Notes under the pieces: generated by a model
What the model was told of the DNA's origin: nothing
Databases searched by the model: none
What the model saw: only the letters and a program-made list of their open reading frames with translations
Made by a program: the position numbers and the translations under genes
In this document: positions 1 through 8,413 of the stretch, piece after piece
How the letters are laid out: each line of letters starts with the position of its first letter
Numbering within the stretch: position 1 is the stretch's first letter
Source of the DNA: Weissella muntiaci
Lineage (GTDB): Bacteria > Bacillota > Bacilli > Lactobacillales > Lactobacillaceae
Direction: 5' to 3'
NCBI RefSeq assembly: GCF_008107635.1
Contig: NZ_SDGZ01000025.1
Span: forward strand, 1-41,096
Length of the DNA stretch: 41,096 bases

Positions 1-10
1 TACTTAACCA
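1..10 (+). rRNA. 3' end of 23S rRNA (partial)
   Basis: The first bases (TACTTAACCA) match the usual 3' terminus of a Lactobacillales 23S rRNA, which ends in ...GACTTAACC. The complete 5S gene follows about 130 bp later, as expected for a 16S-23S-5S operon. Only the last few bases are in the window, so the call rests mainly on position. Confidence 0.5.
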
Positions 11-138
11 AGTAAAAGCAGTGTAATAGCTAGGAAAGATTTACAAAGAGATTCAGTTTTGAGAGGATTAAGAGTTCTTTCTAAAAAAAGAGTGTGGCTT
101 CATCGATCAGACGAAGATCACATTTAAGAAACAAACGT
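11..138 (+). other. 23S-5S rRNA intergenic spacer
   Basis: This spacer lies between the 23S tail and the 5S gene. It has no open frame of note and no tRNA. It contains short A-rich and purine-rich stretches that could take part in rRNA processing stems, but no specific site can be assigned by eye. Confidence 0.5.
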
Positions 139-254
139 GTCGTGATGATGGCACTGAGGATACACCTGTTCCCATACCGAACACAGAAGTTAAGCTCAGT
201 AGCGCCGAAAGTAGTTGGAGGATCTCTTCCTGCGAGGATAGGACGTCGCGATGC
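139..254 (+). rRNA. rrf: 5S ribosomal RNA
   Basis: About 116 nt with the conserved 5S blocks: CACCTGTTCCCATACCGAAC, then AGAAGTTAAGCTC, GCCGAAAGTAGTTGG and TGCGAGGATAGGACG. The 5' TGTCGTGATG and the 3' end around GTCGCGATGCA can form helix I. It sits immediately after the 23S end and before an intrinsic terminator, so it is the last gene of the rRNA operon. Ends may be off by one or two bases. Confidence 0.95.
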
Positions 255-263
255 AAAGTAGAA

Positions 264-290
264 GGCACCCAGTGATGGGTGTCTTTTTTT
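264..290 (+). terminator. rRNA operon intrinsic terminator
   Basis: Stem GGCACCCA / TGGGTGTC around the loop GTGA, followed directly by seven T. It lies about 10 bp after the 5S gene, and no tRNA genes follow, so the rRNA operon ends here. Confidence 0.9.
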
Positions 291-299
291 GTGTCCGAA

Positions 300-850
300 A
301 AATCACCGGAAGGATTGACTAAGGAGATCTAGAAAACAATAATATACTTAAAGTACGACATATCGGACGGACAGGCACAAAATACTTATCGGGGATCGAA
401 ATCCAAATTGGATAAAAATTGAATAAACTGAATAAAGGTAAAATGGACCGAACTTGGAAATGTTTTATGTGAAAATTATGAGTTTAAATCAAGATTGCTT
501 TGTACAGTTCTCAATGAAATTGCTTCATGAAAAGGGCATTCTTTTAGCTTAGCTGTGCAAAAGAACTGATGAAAGGTCACTTGTAAATAATTGCACAATA
601 AATCGGACTTATTTTTAAGGAAACCAACTCAAATCCACCGTTTGCCTAATGAAAATGAAATTTCAAAATCAGCATAATTCTGAAAATGCATGAAAACGAC
701 TAGCGATATTTTTCAGAATCTGGGTACAAAATTAAGAAATGAGCTAGGAAATTCCTTGCTACAAGGGCATTTATAAATAGTAAGGGCGTTAAATGCATAT
801 TTGAAATTTTATGCAGATATCCTGCAAAAAGGACTGTTTATGAAAAATGA
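300..850. other. Long non-coding gap upstream of the arc operon
   Basis: About 550 bp between the rRNA terminator and the arc promoter. Both strands were inspected: there is no tRNA, no open frame with a ribosome binding site, and no arcR or argR gene. The stretch is A/T-rich. Only its last part shows recognisable regulatory elements, which are listed separately. Confidence 0.5.
794..815. promoter_or_regulatory. Possible regulator-binding inverted repeat upstream of arcA
   Basis: TGCATA and TATGCA form an inverted repeat separated by 10 bp, ending about 40 bp before the predicted -35 box. The half-sites resemble ArgR-type boxes, but the gap is longer than in a standard ARG box. The assignment to ArgR or a CRP/FNR-type ArcR is only a suggestion. 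Confidence 0.3.
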
Positions 851-854
851 GCGG

Positions 855-882
855 TTGATTTTTGAAAACATCATCCTATAAT
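855..882 (+). promoter_or_regulatory. arc operon promoter
   Basis: A perfect -10 box TATAAT (877-882) lies 16 bp after TTGATT (855-860), a plausible -35 box. Transcription would start near 889, about 75 nt before arcA, giving a short leader. This is the best promoter match between the rRNA terminator and arcA. Confidence 0.65.
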
Positions 883-888
883 AATATC

Positions 889-902
889 TGTAAGCGGTTA
901 CA
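889..902 (+). promoter_or_regulatory. cre site (CcpA operator) at the arc transcription start
   Basis: TGTAAGCGGTTACA fits the catabolite-responsive element consensus TGNNANCGNTNNCA at every fixed position. It begins 7 bp after the TATAAT box, over the expected transcription start. In the CcpA regulon that placement normally means roadblock or repression by CcpA when preferred sugars are present. ADI operons of lactic acid bacteria are known to be catabolite-repressed. Confidence 0.8.
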
Positions 903-963
903 AATAAGAGTACTTATTTTTAACCAAATAATTAATTTTCAACTTGAAAGGATGTATTAAATC

Positions 964-2196
964 ATGGCCCAAGGAATTAATGTTAATTCAGAGATCGGTA
1001 AGTTGACTTCAGTACTTTTGCACCGTCCAGGAGCAGAAGTGGAGAATATTACTCCCGACACAATGGAGTCACTTTTGTTTGATGATATTCCATATTTGAA
1101 GATTGCTCAGAAGGAACATGATTTCTTTGCTCAAACACTTCGTGATAATGGAGCAGAGACAGTATATATTGAAGATCTTGCAACAGACGTATTTGCTAAG
1201 GATACAGCAGTTAAGGATGAATTCTTAACACGTTTCCTTACAGAGGCCGGCTACAAGCATGGTCGTACATTTGAAGGCTTGAAGTCATATTTGGAGAGTA
1301 TGGACACAAAGGACATGGTCGACAAGGTCTACGCCGGTGTTCGTAAGAACGAGATTGACTTGAAGCGGACCGTTTTGTCAGACATGGCTGGTTCAGACGC
1401 CGAGAACCCATTCTTCTTGAACCCACTACCAAACGCTTACTTCACTCGTGATCCACAAGCGTCAATGGGTAAGGGAATGACGATTAACCGTATGACTTTC
1501 CCAGCACGTCAACCAGAGTCATTGATCACTGAATACATTATGAAGCATCACGAGCGTTTTGCTGACACACCAATTTGGCGTGATCGTAACCACACTACTC
1601 GTATTGAAGGTGGTGATGAACTAGTTTTGAGTAAGAACGTTGTTGCAATTGGTGTTTCACAACGTACTTCATCAAAGACGATCCAAGCTTTGGCAAAGGA
1701 ACTCTTCAACAACCCATTGTCAACATTCGATACAGTTGTTGCAGTTGAGATTCCTCATAACCACGCAATGATGCATTTGGATACAGTGTTTACAATGATC
1801 AATTATGACCAATTCACGGTATTCCCAGGTATCTTTAGTCAAAATGGTAACATCAATGTATTTGTTTTGAAGCCTGGTAAGGATGGCGAAGTTGATATCA
1901 CTCGTATGTCAGACCTTGGTCAAGCTTTGAAGCAAGTTTTGAACCTATCTGAACTTGATTTGATTGAGACTGGAAATGGTGATCCAATCATTGCCCCACG
2001 TGAGCAATGGAACGACGGTTCAAATACATTGGCAATTGCACCAGGTGAGATCGTAACCTACGATCGTAACTATGTATCAATTGAATTGTTGAAGCAACAT
2101 GGTATCAAGGTTCACGAAATTCTATCTTCAGAATTGGCCCGTGGACGTGGTGGAGCTCGTTGCATGTCACAGCCATTGTGGCGTGAAGAGATCTAA
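964..2196 (+). CDS. arcA: Arginine deiminase
   Basis: Hydrolyses L-arginine to L-citrulline and ammonia, the first step of the ADI pathway, which yields ATP and raises cytoplasmic pH. The 410-aa length is normal. Family motifs are present: HRPG near residue 20, the [12 protein letters not shown] block, [13 protein letters not shown], and the C-terminal GGARCMSQP with catalytic Cys400. The ribosome binding site GAAAGGA (946-952) supports the ATG at 964. It is the first gene of arcABDC and sits behind a promoter with a cre site. Codon use (TTG, AAG, CGT) suggests high expression. Confidence 0.97.
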   Translation: MAQGINVNSEIGKLTSVLLHRPGAEVENITPDTMESLLFDDIPYLKIAQKEHDFFAQTLRDNGAETVYIEDLATDVFAKDTAVKDEFLTRFLTEAGYKHGRTFEGLKSYLESMDTKDMVDKVYAGVRKNEIDLKRTVLSDMAGSDAENPFFLNPLPNAYFTRDPQASMGKGMTINRMTFPARQPESLITEYIMKHHERFADTPIWRDRNHTTRIEGGDELVLSKNVVAIGVSQRTSSKTIQALAKELFNNPLSTFDTVVAVEIPHNHAMMHLDTVFTMINYDQFTVFPGIFSQNGNINVFVLKPGKDGEVDITRMSDLGQALKQVLNLSELDLIETGNGDPIIAPREQWNDGSNTLAIAPGEIVTYDRNYVSIELLKQHGIKVHEILSSELARGRGGARCMSQPLWREEI

Positions 2197-2247
2197 GAAA
2201 CTTGTTAGATAGACACAACACATTTATTAAATAGGAGATATAAAACA

Positions 2248-3288
2248 ATGACAGTTGCAAAGATTAACTCAGTATTCCAAGGACGTAGCTTGTTGGCAGA
2301 AAAGGATTTCACACCTTCAGAAATTCAATATTTGGTCGATTTTGGGCTTCATTTGAAGGCAATGAAGCAAAACCATATTCCTCATAAGTATCTTGAGGGT
2401 AAGAACATCGCTTTGCTTTTTGCTAAGACATCAACACGTACTCGTGCAGCCTTTACTACCGCTGCCATTGATTTAGGTGCTCACCCTGAGTACTTGGGTG
2501 CCAATGATATCCAACTTGGTAAGAAGGAATCAGTTGAAGATACTGCCATTGTTTTGGGATCAATGTTTGACGCAATTGAGTACCGTGGCTTTGCTCAAGA
2601 AACTGTTGACGGTTTGGCAAAGCACGCTGGTGTGCCAGTGTGGAACGGTTTGACTGACTTGTGGCACCCAACTCAGATGATTGCTGACTTCATGACTGTT
2701 AAGGAGACTTTTGGTCGTTTGAAGGGAATCACTTTGGTATACGTTGGTGACGGTCGTAACAACATGGCGAACTCATTGTTGGTTACTGGATCAATGTTGG
2801 GTGTAAATATTCACATCGTTGCCCCAGAGTCATTGCACCCATCACAAGAGATCATGGATCTTGCCAATGGTTATGCTGCTAAGTCAGGTGCAAAGCCAAT
2901 GGTTACAGCTGACATCGCTGAAGGTGTTAAGAACGCCAACGTTATTTACACTGACGTTTGGGTATCAATGGGTGAGTCTAACTGGGAAGAGCGTGTTGAG
3001 TTGTTGACTCCATACCGTGTAACAATGGATATGTTGAAGATGACTGGAACACCTGATGACGAATTGATCTTCATGCACTGCTTGCCAGCCTTCCATGATA
3101 CTGAGACTGAGTATGGTAAGGAAATCAAGGAGAAGTATGGTCTTACTGAAATGGAAGTTACTGATGAAGTCTTCCGTTCAAAGTATGCTCATCAATTCGA
3201 AGAGGCCGAAAACCGGATGCACTCAATCAAGGCAATCATGGCCGCTACAGCTGGAAACCTATTCATTCCTGCTGTACCAGAAATCTAG
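2248..3288 (+). CDS. arcB: Ornithine carbamoyltransferase (catabolic)
   Basis: Phosphorolyses citrulline to ornithine and carbamoyl phosphate in the ADI pathway. The 346-aa protein carries the carbamoyl-phosphate loop STRTR (62-66), HPTQ (140-143), DVWVSMGE (236-243) and HCLP (277-280). The SMG loop marks an ornithine rather than a putrescine carbamoyltransferase. An AGGAGA site precedes the ATG, 51 bp after arcA, consistent with co-transcription. A catabolic role is inferred from the operon; no anabolic arginine genes are near. Confidence 0.97.
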   Translation: MTVAKINSVFQGRSLLAEKDFTPSEIQYLVDFGLHLKAMKQNHIPHKYLEGKNIALLFAKTSTRTRAAFTTAAIDLGAHPEYLGANDIQLGKKESVEDTAIVLGSMFDAIEYRGFAQETVDGLAKHAGVPVWNGLTDLWHPTQMIADFMTVKETFGRLKGITLVYVGDGRNNMANSLLVTGSMLGVNIHIVAPESLHPSQEIMDLANGYAAKSGAKPMVTADIAEGVKNANVIYTDVWVSMGESNWEERVELLTPYRVTMDMLKMTGTPDDELIFMHCLPAFHDTETEYGKEIKEKYGLTEMEVTDEVFRSKYAHQFEEAENRMHSIKAIMAATAGNLFIPAVPEI

Positions 3289-3308
3289 TTTAGAAAGCGA
3301 GTAGGCAG

Positions 3309-4787
3309 ATGGATACTGAGAACAAAAATGGTATTGGTCTCCTGTCACTGGTTGCCCTGATTGTTTCAGGTGCGATTGGTGGTGGGGTATTCAATCTATC
3401 AAATGACTTGGCAACAGGTGCTACACCGGGTGGAGTGATCGTCTCATGGTTATTCATCGGATTCGGAATCCTGATGTTGGTCTTGAGTTTGAATCACCTT
3501 GTTGTTAATAAGCCTGAACTTTCAGGTGTGTCAGATTACGCGCGAGCTGGGTTTGGTGATTTTGTCGGCTTCTTATCGGGTTGGGGGTATTGGCTCTCAG
3601 CCTGGGCTGGAAATATTGCTTTCGCGGTGCTAATGATGACGTCATTTAACTACTTTTTCCCTGGCATCTTTGCCAATGCAAATGGTAGTTTGACCCTGTT
3701 TGCCGTGATCTTTGTATCGATTATCTCTTGGTTGCTAACAATTCTAGTTGTTCAAGGAGTTGAATCAGCAGCCTTGATTAACACAATCGTGTTAATCGCT
3801 AAGTTGATTCCTTTGGTTGTCTTCATGATTACCGGAATCGTCCTCTTTAAAGCCGGAGTTTTCGACGCACATTTCTGGCAGAACTTTGTTTCAAACGTCA
3901 ATGCTGACGGTGTCATCAAGAGTATGTCGTTTACAAGCATGACAAGTGGCGATGTCTTTAAGCAAGTTCAAAATTCATTGATGGTCATGATCTGGGTCTT
4001 CGTTGGTATTGAAGGTGCTGCAATGATGGGCGATCGTGCTAAGCGCAAGTCAGATGCTGGTAAGGCGACGATCCTTGGTTTGATCAGCTTACTCTTCATC
4101 TACGTTTTGCTATCACTTTTGCCATTTGGCTTCCTAAGTCAACAAGAATTGGCAAATATGAATCAACCAGGGTTGGTTTATATCATGAAGTCGATGGTTG
4201 GCGGATGGGGTGGCTCATTAATGGCCATTGGTCTGATTATCTCTTTGCTGGGAGCCTGGTTGTCATGGACAATGCTACCAGTTGAAGCAACTTCACAGTT
4301 GGCAGATCAAAAGTTGTTGCCAAAGTGGTTTGGTGCGTTGAATAAGAATAATGCTCCAGCTAATTCACTTTGGTTGACTCAGATCTTCGTACAAATCTTC
4401 ATCATCATCACGTATTTCGTGGCAAATGCATACAACGTTTTCGTTTATCTATGTACAGCCGCTATCATGATCTGTTATGCACTTGTTGGTGCATATATGA
4501 TGAAGGTGGGAATGGAAGAAAAGTCTGCTAAGCGTGCAATCATTGGTTTCTTCGCAGTTGCTTTCCAAGTAGTTGCATTGTGGTTATCTGGATGGCAGTT
4601 CGTTTGGATGGCGTCAATCCTCTATATGATCGGAATTGTTTTGTACTTCCGAGCTAAGAAGGAAAATAACCGCACAATTGGCCAAGGTGAATGGATCATG
4701 ATTGCATTTGTGACTATTCTAGCACTTGGCGCCTTGTACGGATTGATTGCTAATCAGTTTGGACTAAGAGCTTTGCTTGGTTTGTAA
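3309..4787 (+). CDS. arcD: Arginine:ornithine antiporter
   Basis: Membrane exchanger of the APC superfamily that imports arginine in exchange for ornithine, at no energy cost. The 492-aa chain consists almost entirely of hydrophobic segments (about 12-13). The N-terminal GAIGGGVFNL (21-30) is the substrate-binding glycine motif typical of basic amino-acid/polyamine antiporters. It lies 20 bp after arcB and 31 bp before arcC. The order arcA-B-D-C differs from the A-B-C-D order of several lactic acid bacteria. A lysine or agmatine exchanger is possible from sequence alone, but the neighbours make ArcD the clear choice. Confidence 0.93.
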   Translation: MDTENKNGIGLLSLVALIVSGAIGGGVFNLSNDLATGATPGGVIVSWLFIGFGILMLVLSLNHLVVNKPELSGVSDYARAGFGDFVGFLSGWGYWLSAWAGNIAFAVLMMTSFNYFFPGIFANANGSLTLFAVIFVSIISWLLTILVVQGVESAALINTIVLIAKLIPLVVFMITGIVLFKAGVFDAHFWQNFVSNVNADGVIKSMSFTSMTSGDVFKQVQNSLMVMIWVFVGIEGAAMMGDRAKRKSDAGKATILGLISLLFIYVLLSLLPFGFLSQQELANMNQPGLVYIMKSMVGGWGGSLMAIGLIISLLGAWLSWTMLPVEATSQLADQKLLPKWFGALNKNNAPANSLWLTQIFVQIFIIITYFVANAYNVFVYLCTAAIMICYALVGAYMMKVGMEEKSAKRAIIGFFAVAFQVVALWLSGWQFVWMASILYMIGIVLYFRAKKENNRTIGQGEWIMIAFVTILALGALYGLIANQFGLRALLGL

Positions 4788-4818
4788 AATTAAATTATAG
4801 ATAGCAGGTAAATTAATT

Positions 4819-5766
4819 ATGGTTAGACGGATAGTTGTTGCCTTAGGTGGTAACGCAATTTTGACGGATGATCCTTCCGCTAAGGCACAAGAGCGTGCTT
4901 TGGACGAAACGGCAGAACAATTGATTCCATTGATCAAGGATAATGATGTCCACATGGTTGTTACTCATGGTAATGGACCACAAGTCGGAAACCTATTGCT
5001 CCAACAATTGGCAGCTGATTCACCAAAGAATCCTGCAATGCCACTTGATACGGACGTTGCGATGACAGAAGGTCAAATTGGCTTCTGGATGAGCAATGCA
5101 TTCACCAAGGCACTTAACAAGCATGGAATGGGACAAGTTCCAGTTGCAGCAGTTGTCACACGTGTTGTTGTTGATAAGAATGATCCAGCCTTTGAGAACC
5201 CAAGCAAGCCAATCGGTCCATTTTATAATGAGGCAGAAGTTGCTGAACTTAAAGCTGCTCATCCAGATTGGCAAATGGTTGAGGACGCTGGTCGTGGTTA
5301 TCGTCGAGTTGTTCCATCACCAAAGCCAGAGCGAATTGTTGAAGCTGAAGCAATTGCTCCAATGATTGAAGCAGGAGTTTTGACTACTGTTTCAGGTGGT
5401 GGTGGTACTCCAGTGGTTGAGGTCGAAGGTGGCTTTGAAGGTGTTGAAGCTGTTATCGACAAGGACTTCTCAGCAGCTCGCCTAGCTGAATTAGTTGCAG
5501 CAGATGATCTTTTGATTTTGACGGCGGTTGATAATGTCTACGTTAACTTCAACAAGCCTGATCAGAAGAAGCTCGAGACAGTGACAATCGCTGAAGCTGA
5601 GGGTTACATTGCTGAGGGCCAGTTTGCTAAGGGATCAATGTTGCCAAAGGTTCAAGCAGCGATAAACTTTGTTAAGCGGACAGGTCGTCCAGCTACGATC
5701 ACTTCACTTGAAAATGTTGAGGATTTCATTGCCAATGGTACTGGAACTCGCATTGTTAAAGACTAA
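4819..5766 (+). CDS. arcC: Carbamate kinase
   Basis: Transfers the phosphate of carbamoyl phosphate to ADP, giving ATP, ammonia and CO2: the energy-yielding last step of the ADI pathway. The 315-aa protein has the amino-acid-kinase signatures ALGGNAI (8-14) and THGNGPQVGN (49-58), the nucleotide-binding SGGGGTPV region, and the C-terminal KGSMLPKVQAA typical of carbamate kinases. An intrinsic terminator directly follows, closing the arcABDC unit. Confidence 0.97.
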   Translation: MVRRIVVALGGNAILTDDPSAKAQERALDETAEQLIPLIKDNDVHMVVTHGNGPQVGNLLLQQLAADSPKNPAMPLDTDVAMTEGQIGFWMSNAFTKALNKHGMGQVPVAAVVTRVVVDKNDPAFENPSKPIGPFYNEAEVAELKAAHPDWQMVEDAGRGYRRVVPSPKPERIVEAEAIAPMIEAGVLTTVSGGGGTPVVEVEGGFEGVEAVIDKDFSAARLAELVAADDLLILTAVDNVYVNFNKPDQKKLETVTIAEAEGYIAEGQFAKGSMLPKVQAAINFVKRTGRPATITSLENVEDFIANGTGTRIVKD

Positions 5767-5781
5767 AGAATAGAAATTAAC

Positions 5782-5816
5782 AAAAAAGGTTGGGGCGGCG
5801 GTCTCAACCTTTTTTG
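5782..5816 (+). terminator. Intrinsic terminator after arcC
   Basis: AAAAAAGGTTG pairs with CAACCTTTTTT around a G+C-rich loop, ending in a T run. It separates arcABDC from arcT, so arcT may be read at lower level by read-through or from its own promoter. Confidence 0.85.
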
Positions 5817-5873
5817 TATTTTTATGGAGAATGATGTATATTTATACCACTTGTATTCGATAGGAGTTAGCTT

Positions 5874-6998
5874 ATGAAAATTGCTGGATTTGGTGTTGAG
5901 GAATGGTTGAATGTTTGGGAGAAGTCGGCAAAGTATGATATTGCACAATCGACAATCTCATCAATGAAGTTGAAGGATATTTTGGCTTTGGAGCCGGATA
6001 GTGGTAAGGATTTCTTGGATGCGATTATGCAGGAGAAATTCAACTATGGTTGGATTGAAGGCTCACCCAGCTTTAAGAATGAGGTTGCAAAATTATACGA
6101 AAACATGCCAGCAGATAATATCTTGGCAACTAATGGTGCAACAGGTGCCAATCATTTGGCGCTCTATAGTTTGATTGAGCCAGGTGATCATGTAATCGCC
6201 GAATATCCTAGCTATCAACAGCTATATGATATTCCTAAGTCCCTTGGGGCTGAGGTTGGCTACTGGCATATTTATGAGGAAAATAACTGGTATCCTAAGC
6301 TTGAAGAATTACGGGCGATGATTCGTCCCAATACTAAGATGATTGCCCTAAATAATGCGAATAACCCGACAGGGACGATCCTTGATCGTGACTTTTTGAA
6401 TGAAGTTGTGAAAATTGCCCGTGAGGTTGGTGCTTATGTCTTAGTGGATGAAGTATATTTGCCTTTGGAGTCGGACAGTAATTATGCACCGATTGTGGAC
6501 CTCTATGAAAAGGGAATTTCGACTAATTCTCTGTCGAAGACCTACTCAGTGCCAGGGGTTCGGCTGGGCTGGACAGCCTCGAATGCCGAAGTGGCGGATA
6601 TTTTCCGTAAATATCGTGATTACACGATGATTTGTGCCGGTGTGTTTGATGATGCATTGGGGGCATTAGTATTAAAGCACCGCGATCAGGTTCTTGCACG
6701 GAATCAAAAGATTGTTAGTCATAACTTGGCGATCTTACGAGAATGGGTAGAGAACGAACCAGCGGTATCGATGATTTATCCAAAATCTGTTTCAACAAGC
6801 TTTGTTAAATTTAACGACCTTGATCCGGAAAAAACGGAAGACTTTGCGATTCAGCTATTAAAGACTAAAGGGGTTTTGATTGTTCCTGGTAATCGTTTCG
6901 ATTTGCCAGGTCACGCACGAATTGGATATTGCACCGACGAGGCGACCTTGCGTCAAGGATTGGCTGCACTATCAGAATTTTTGCATGAATATAAGTAA
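5874..6998 (+). CDS. arcT: ArcT-type aminotransferase (PLP-dependent, class I/II)
   Basis: A fold-type I aminotransferase of the kind often found in lactobacillus arc clusters; its substrate is unproven. The 374 aa contain NNPTG (163-167), DEVY (192-195), and the PLP lysine in SLSKTYS (Lys222) followed by GVRLGW, all hallmark positions. A TAGGAG site precedes the ATG. It lies behind the arcC terminator and just before a YbaK-type deacylase gene. The name follows context; another class I/II aminotransferase role cannot be excluded. Confidence 0.85.
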   Translation: MKIAGFGVEEWLNVWEKSAKYDIAQSTISSMKLKDILALEPDSGKDFLDAIMQEKFNYGWIEGSPSFKNEVAKLYENMPADNILATNGATGANHLALYSLIEPGDHVIAEYPSYQQLYDIPKSLGAEVGYWHIYEENNWYPKLEELRAMIRPNTKMIALNNANNPTGTILDRDFLNEVVKIAREVGAYVLVDEVYLPLESDSNYAPIVDLYEKGISTNSLSKTYSVPGVRLGWTASNAEVADIFRKYRDYTMICAGVFDDALGALVLKHRDQVLARNQKIVSHNLAILREWVENEPAVSMIYPKSVSTSFVKFNDLDPEKTEDFAIQLLKTKGVLIVPGNRFDLPGHARIGYCTDEATLRQGLAALSEFLHEYK

Positions 6999-7008
6999 GG
7001 GGATTGAA

Positions 7009-7500
7009 ATGAGGGGTTTTACAGAAGTTAAAGAATTGATGGCTGACCTTACAATCCCTTATGAGATTGTGGAACATCCAGCAAGTCACTCAACGGCGGA
7101 GTCAGACGCATATATCGAAGGGCATCCAGGGTCGCGCTCGAAAACCTTAGTTTTGGCGAATAAGAAATCAAATCATTTCTATATGGTGATTATGGATGAT
7201 GATAAGAACTTAGATATGGAGGCGCTGGCCGAAAAAATTGGTGTTAATCGGCTACATTTAGTTTCTGAGGGTCGCCTAGCTGATTTGATGGGGTTAACGC
7301 CTGGAATTGTTTCTTTCTTTGGTCTAGCAGGAACTAGCTACGATAACTTCGAGATATACTTTGATCAGGCAATGCTGGATCGTAACGAGATTATGACCTT
7401 GCACCCAAATGATAATACCAAGACAATTTTCTTTGCGATGGCGGATTGTTTTAAGATTTTAGATGCGTTTGGGTATCCGTATCAGATTATTAATCTTTAA
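7009..7500 (+). CDS. YbaK/EbsC-family aminoacyl-tRNA deacylase
   Basis: A 163-aa protein of the YbaK/ProX family, which hydrolyses mischarged aminoacyl-tRNA in trans. Visible family features are EHPASHSTAES near the N terminus, KTLVLANK (the conserved lysine region), and GLTPGIVSFFGL. The frame is open further upstream, but the ATG at 7009 is chosen because TAAGGGG (about 6996-7002) is well spaced and overlaps the arcT stop, implying translational coupling. Tail ends normally; a terminator follows. Which mischarged tRNA it edits cannot be told here. Confidence 0.85.
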   Translation: MRGFTEVKELMADLTIPYEIVEHPASHSTAESDAYIEGHPGSRSKTLVLANKKSNHFYMVIMDDDKNLDMEALAEKIGVNRLHLVSEGRLADLMGLTPGIVSFFGLAGTSYDNFEIYFDQAMLDRNEIMTLHPNDNTKTIFFAMADCFKILDAFGYPYQIINL

Positions 7501-7511
7501 TAGCCTATAAG

Positions 7512-7536
7512 AGCACCTCCAGTGGGGTGCTTTTTT
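7512..7536 (+). terminator. Intrinsic terminator after the YbaK-type gene
   Basis: AGCACCTC pairs with GGGGTGCT (one wobble) around CAGT, followed by six T. It ends the arcT-ybaK transcript. Confidence 0.9.
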
Positions 7537-7540
7537 ATAT

Positions 7541-7582
7541 AAAAAAGAGAGAATCGCTATATAATAGCGATCCTCTCTTTTA
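7541..7582 (-). terminator. Terminator of the minus-strand tRNA-Arg, possibly bidirectional
   Basis: A long stem, AAAGAGAG(GA)TCGCTAT against its complement, with an A-rich left flank that reads as a T run on the minus strand. It lies 5 bp from the 3' end of the tRNA. The T-rich right flank may let it also act on plus-strand transcripts. Confidence 0.8.
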
Positions 7583-7587
7583 AATTA

Positions 7588-7661
7588 TGCACCTAGCAGG
7601 ACTCGAACCTGCAACCTTCTGATTCGTAGTCAGACACTCTATCCAATTGCGCTATAGGTGC
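7588..7661 (-). tRNA. tRNA-Arg (anticodon ACG)
   Basis: Read on the minus strand, 74 nt fold as a tRNA: acceptor GCACCTA/TAGGTGC with discriminator A, anticodon stem CTGAC/GTCAG-type around loop CTACGAA (anticodon ACG), and T arm GCAGG-TTCGAGT-CCTGC. CCA is not encoded. tRNA 3' ends are common integration targets, but nothing here shows an insertion at this one. Confidence 0.95.
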
Positions 7662-7724
7662 AATAACTAACAACAGACTTAATTATATCTCAAAAATGAA
7701 TAATTACAAGTTATTTTTGAAAAT

Positions 7725-8360
7725 TTATTCATCAGTATACGGAACTTCAGCCAAGACTTGCCGCCCAACCTTGAAATCAATTTGACCGTTGGTTAAATCA
7801 GTTAGTGTTTCTTGCAACTGGACTAAATTAGCCTCATCAACTGGTAGCAGTAATTCAACTTGATCGGTGTAGGTAATCGCTGGTGCGGGATAATTATTCT
7901 GTTCCAGCCAGTATTGAACTTTATCTAAGGTATTGTAACTGAGCGAGATGTGGAGCTCTTTTTGAGGAACAAGTTGGACAAAACCGACAGCGGAAAGGGC
8001 TTCTGCGGGTGAGCCAGCATAAGCCCTGATTAATCCACCTGCCCCGAGCTTAATTCCACCAAAGTAGCGGGTAACAACGGCAACAACATCGTGGACTTGA
8101 TTCTTTTTAAGAACCTCTAGGATTGGTACACCGGCAGTTCCAGACGGCTCGCCATCATCAGACATTCGTTGAATTTGATCACTGTCGCCGAGCACATAAG
8201 CAAAGACATTGTGATTGGCATGATAGTGTGTTTTGCGAATTTGTTCGATAAATGCGCGTGCCTCATCCTCATCCTTAACACGTGCTAAGTTAGTGATGAA
8301 GCGTGATTTTTTGATGACAACTTCGTGGGTGTAATTTGTTTTGGAAATTGTTAAATACAT
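7725..8360 (-). CDS. YigZ/YvyE family protein (IMPACT, UPF0029)
   Basis: A 211-aa protein with the IMPACT N-terminal domain signatures DDGEPSGTAGVPIL and VTRYFGGIKLGAGGLIRAY, followed by a DUF1949-like ferredoxin-fold C-terminal domain. The family has been linked to ribosome or translation regulation, but its bacterial function is not settled. GAAAGGAGC before the ATG supports the start. It is divergent from comFA with about 53 bp between them; the yvyE-comFA pairing is common in Firmicutes, which supports both calls. Confidence 0.92.
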   Translation of the reverse strand: MYLTISKTNYTHEVVIKKSRFITNLARVKDEDEARAFIEQIRKTHYHANHNVFAYVLGDSDQIQRMSDDGEPSGTAGVPILEVLKKNQVHDVVAVVTRYFGGIKLGAGGLIRAYAGSPAEALSAVGFVQLVPQKELHISLSYNTLDKVQYWLEQNNYPAPAITYTDQVELLLPVDEANLVQLQETLTDLTNGQIDFKVGRQVLAEVPYTDE

Positions 8361-8413
8361 TTTTTAGCTCCTTTCGAAAAGTTGGCGTCCTGTTAAATTA
8401 GAGGAAAAGGAAG

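Noticed and set aside
2456-2671. Minus-strand and alternate-frame open frames within arcA-arcC and the transfer genes
   Set aside because: They lie inside well-supported genes, have no ribosome binding sites, and their sequences look like out-of-frame translations.
6880-7008. Longer start for the YbaK-type protein inside arcT
   Set aside because: The extra 43 residues are an out-of-frame reading of the arcT end; family proteins start near MRGFTEVKELM.
7588-7661. tRNA-Arg as the integration site of the element
   Set aside because: The tRNA is intact, and about 1.9 kb of normal chromosomal genes (yigZ, comFA) lie between it and the first element gene; no second copy of its 3' end was seen in the window.
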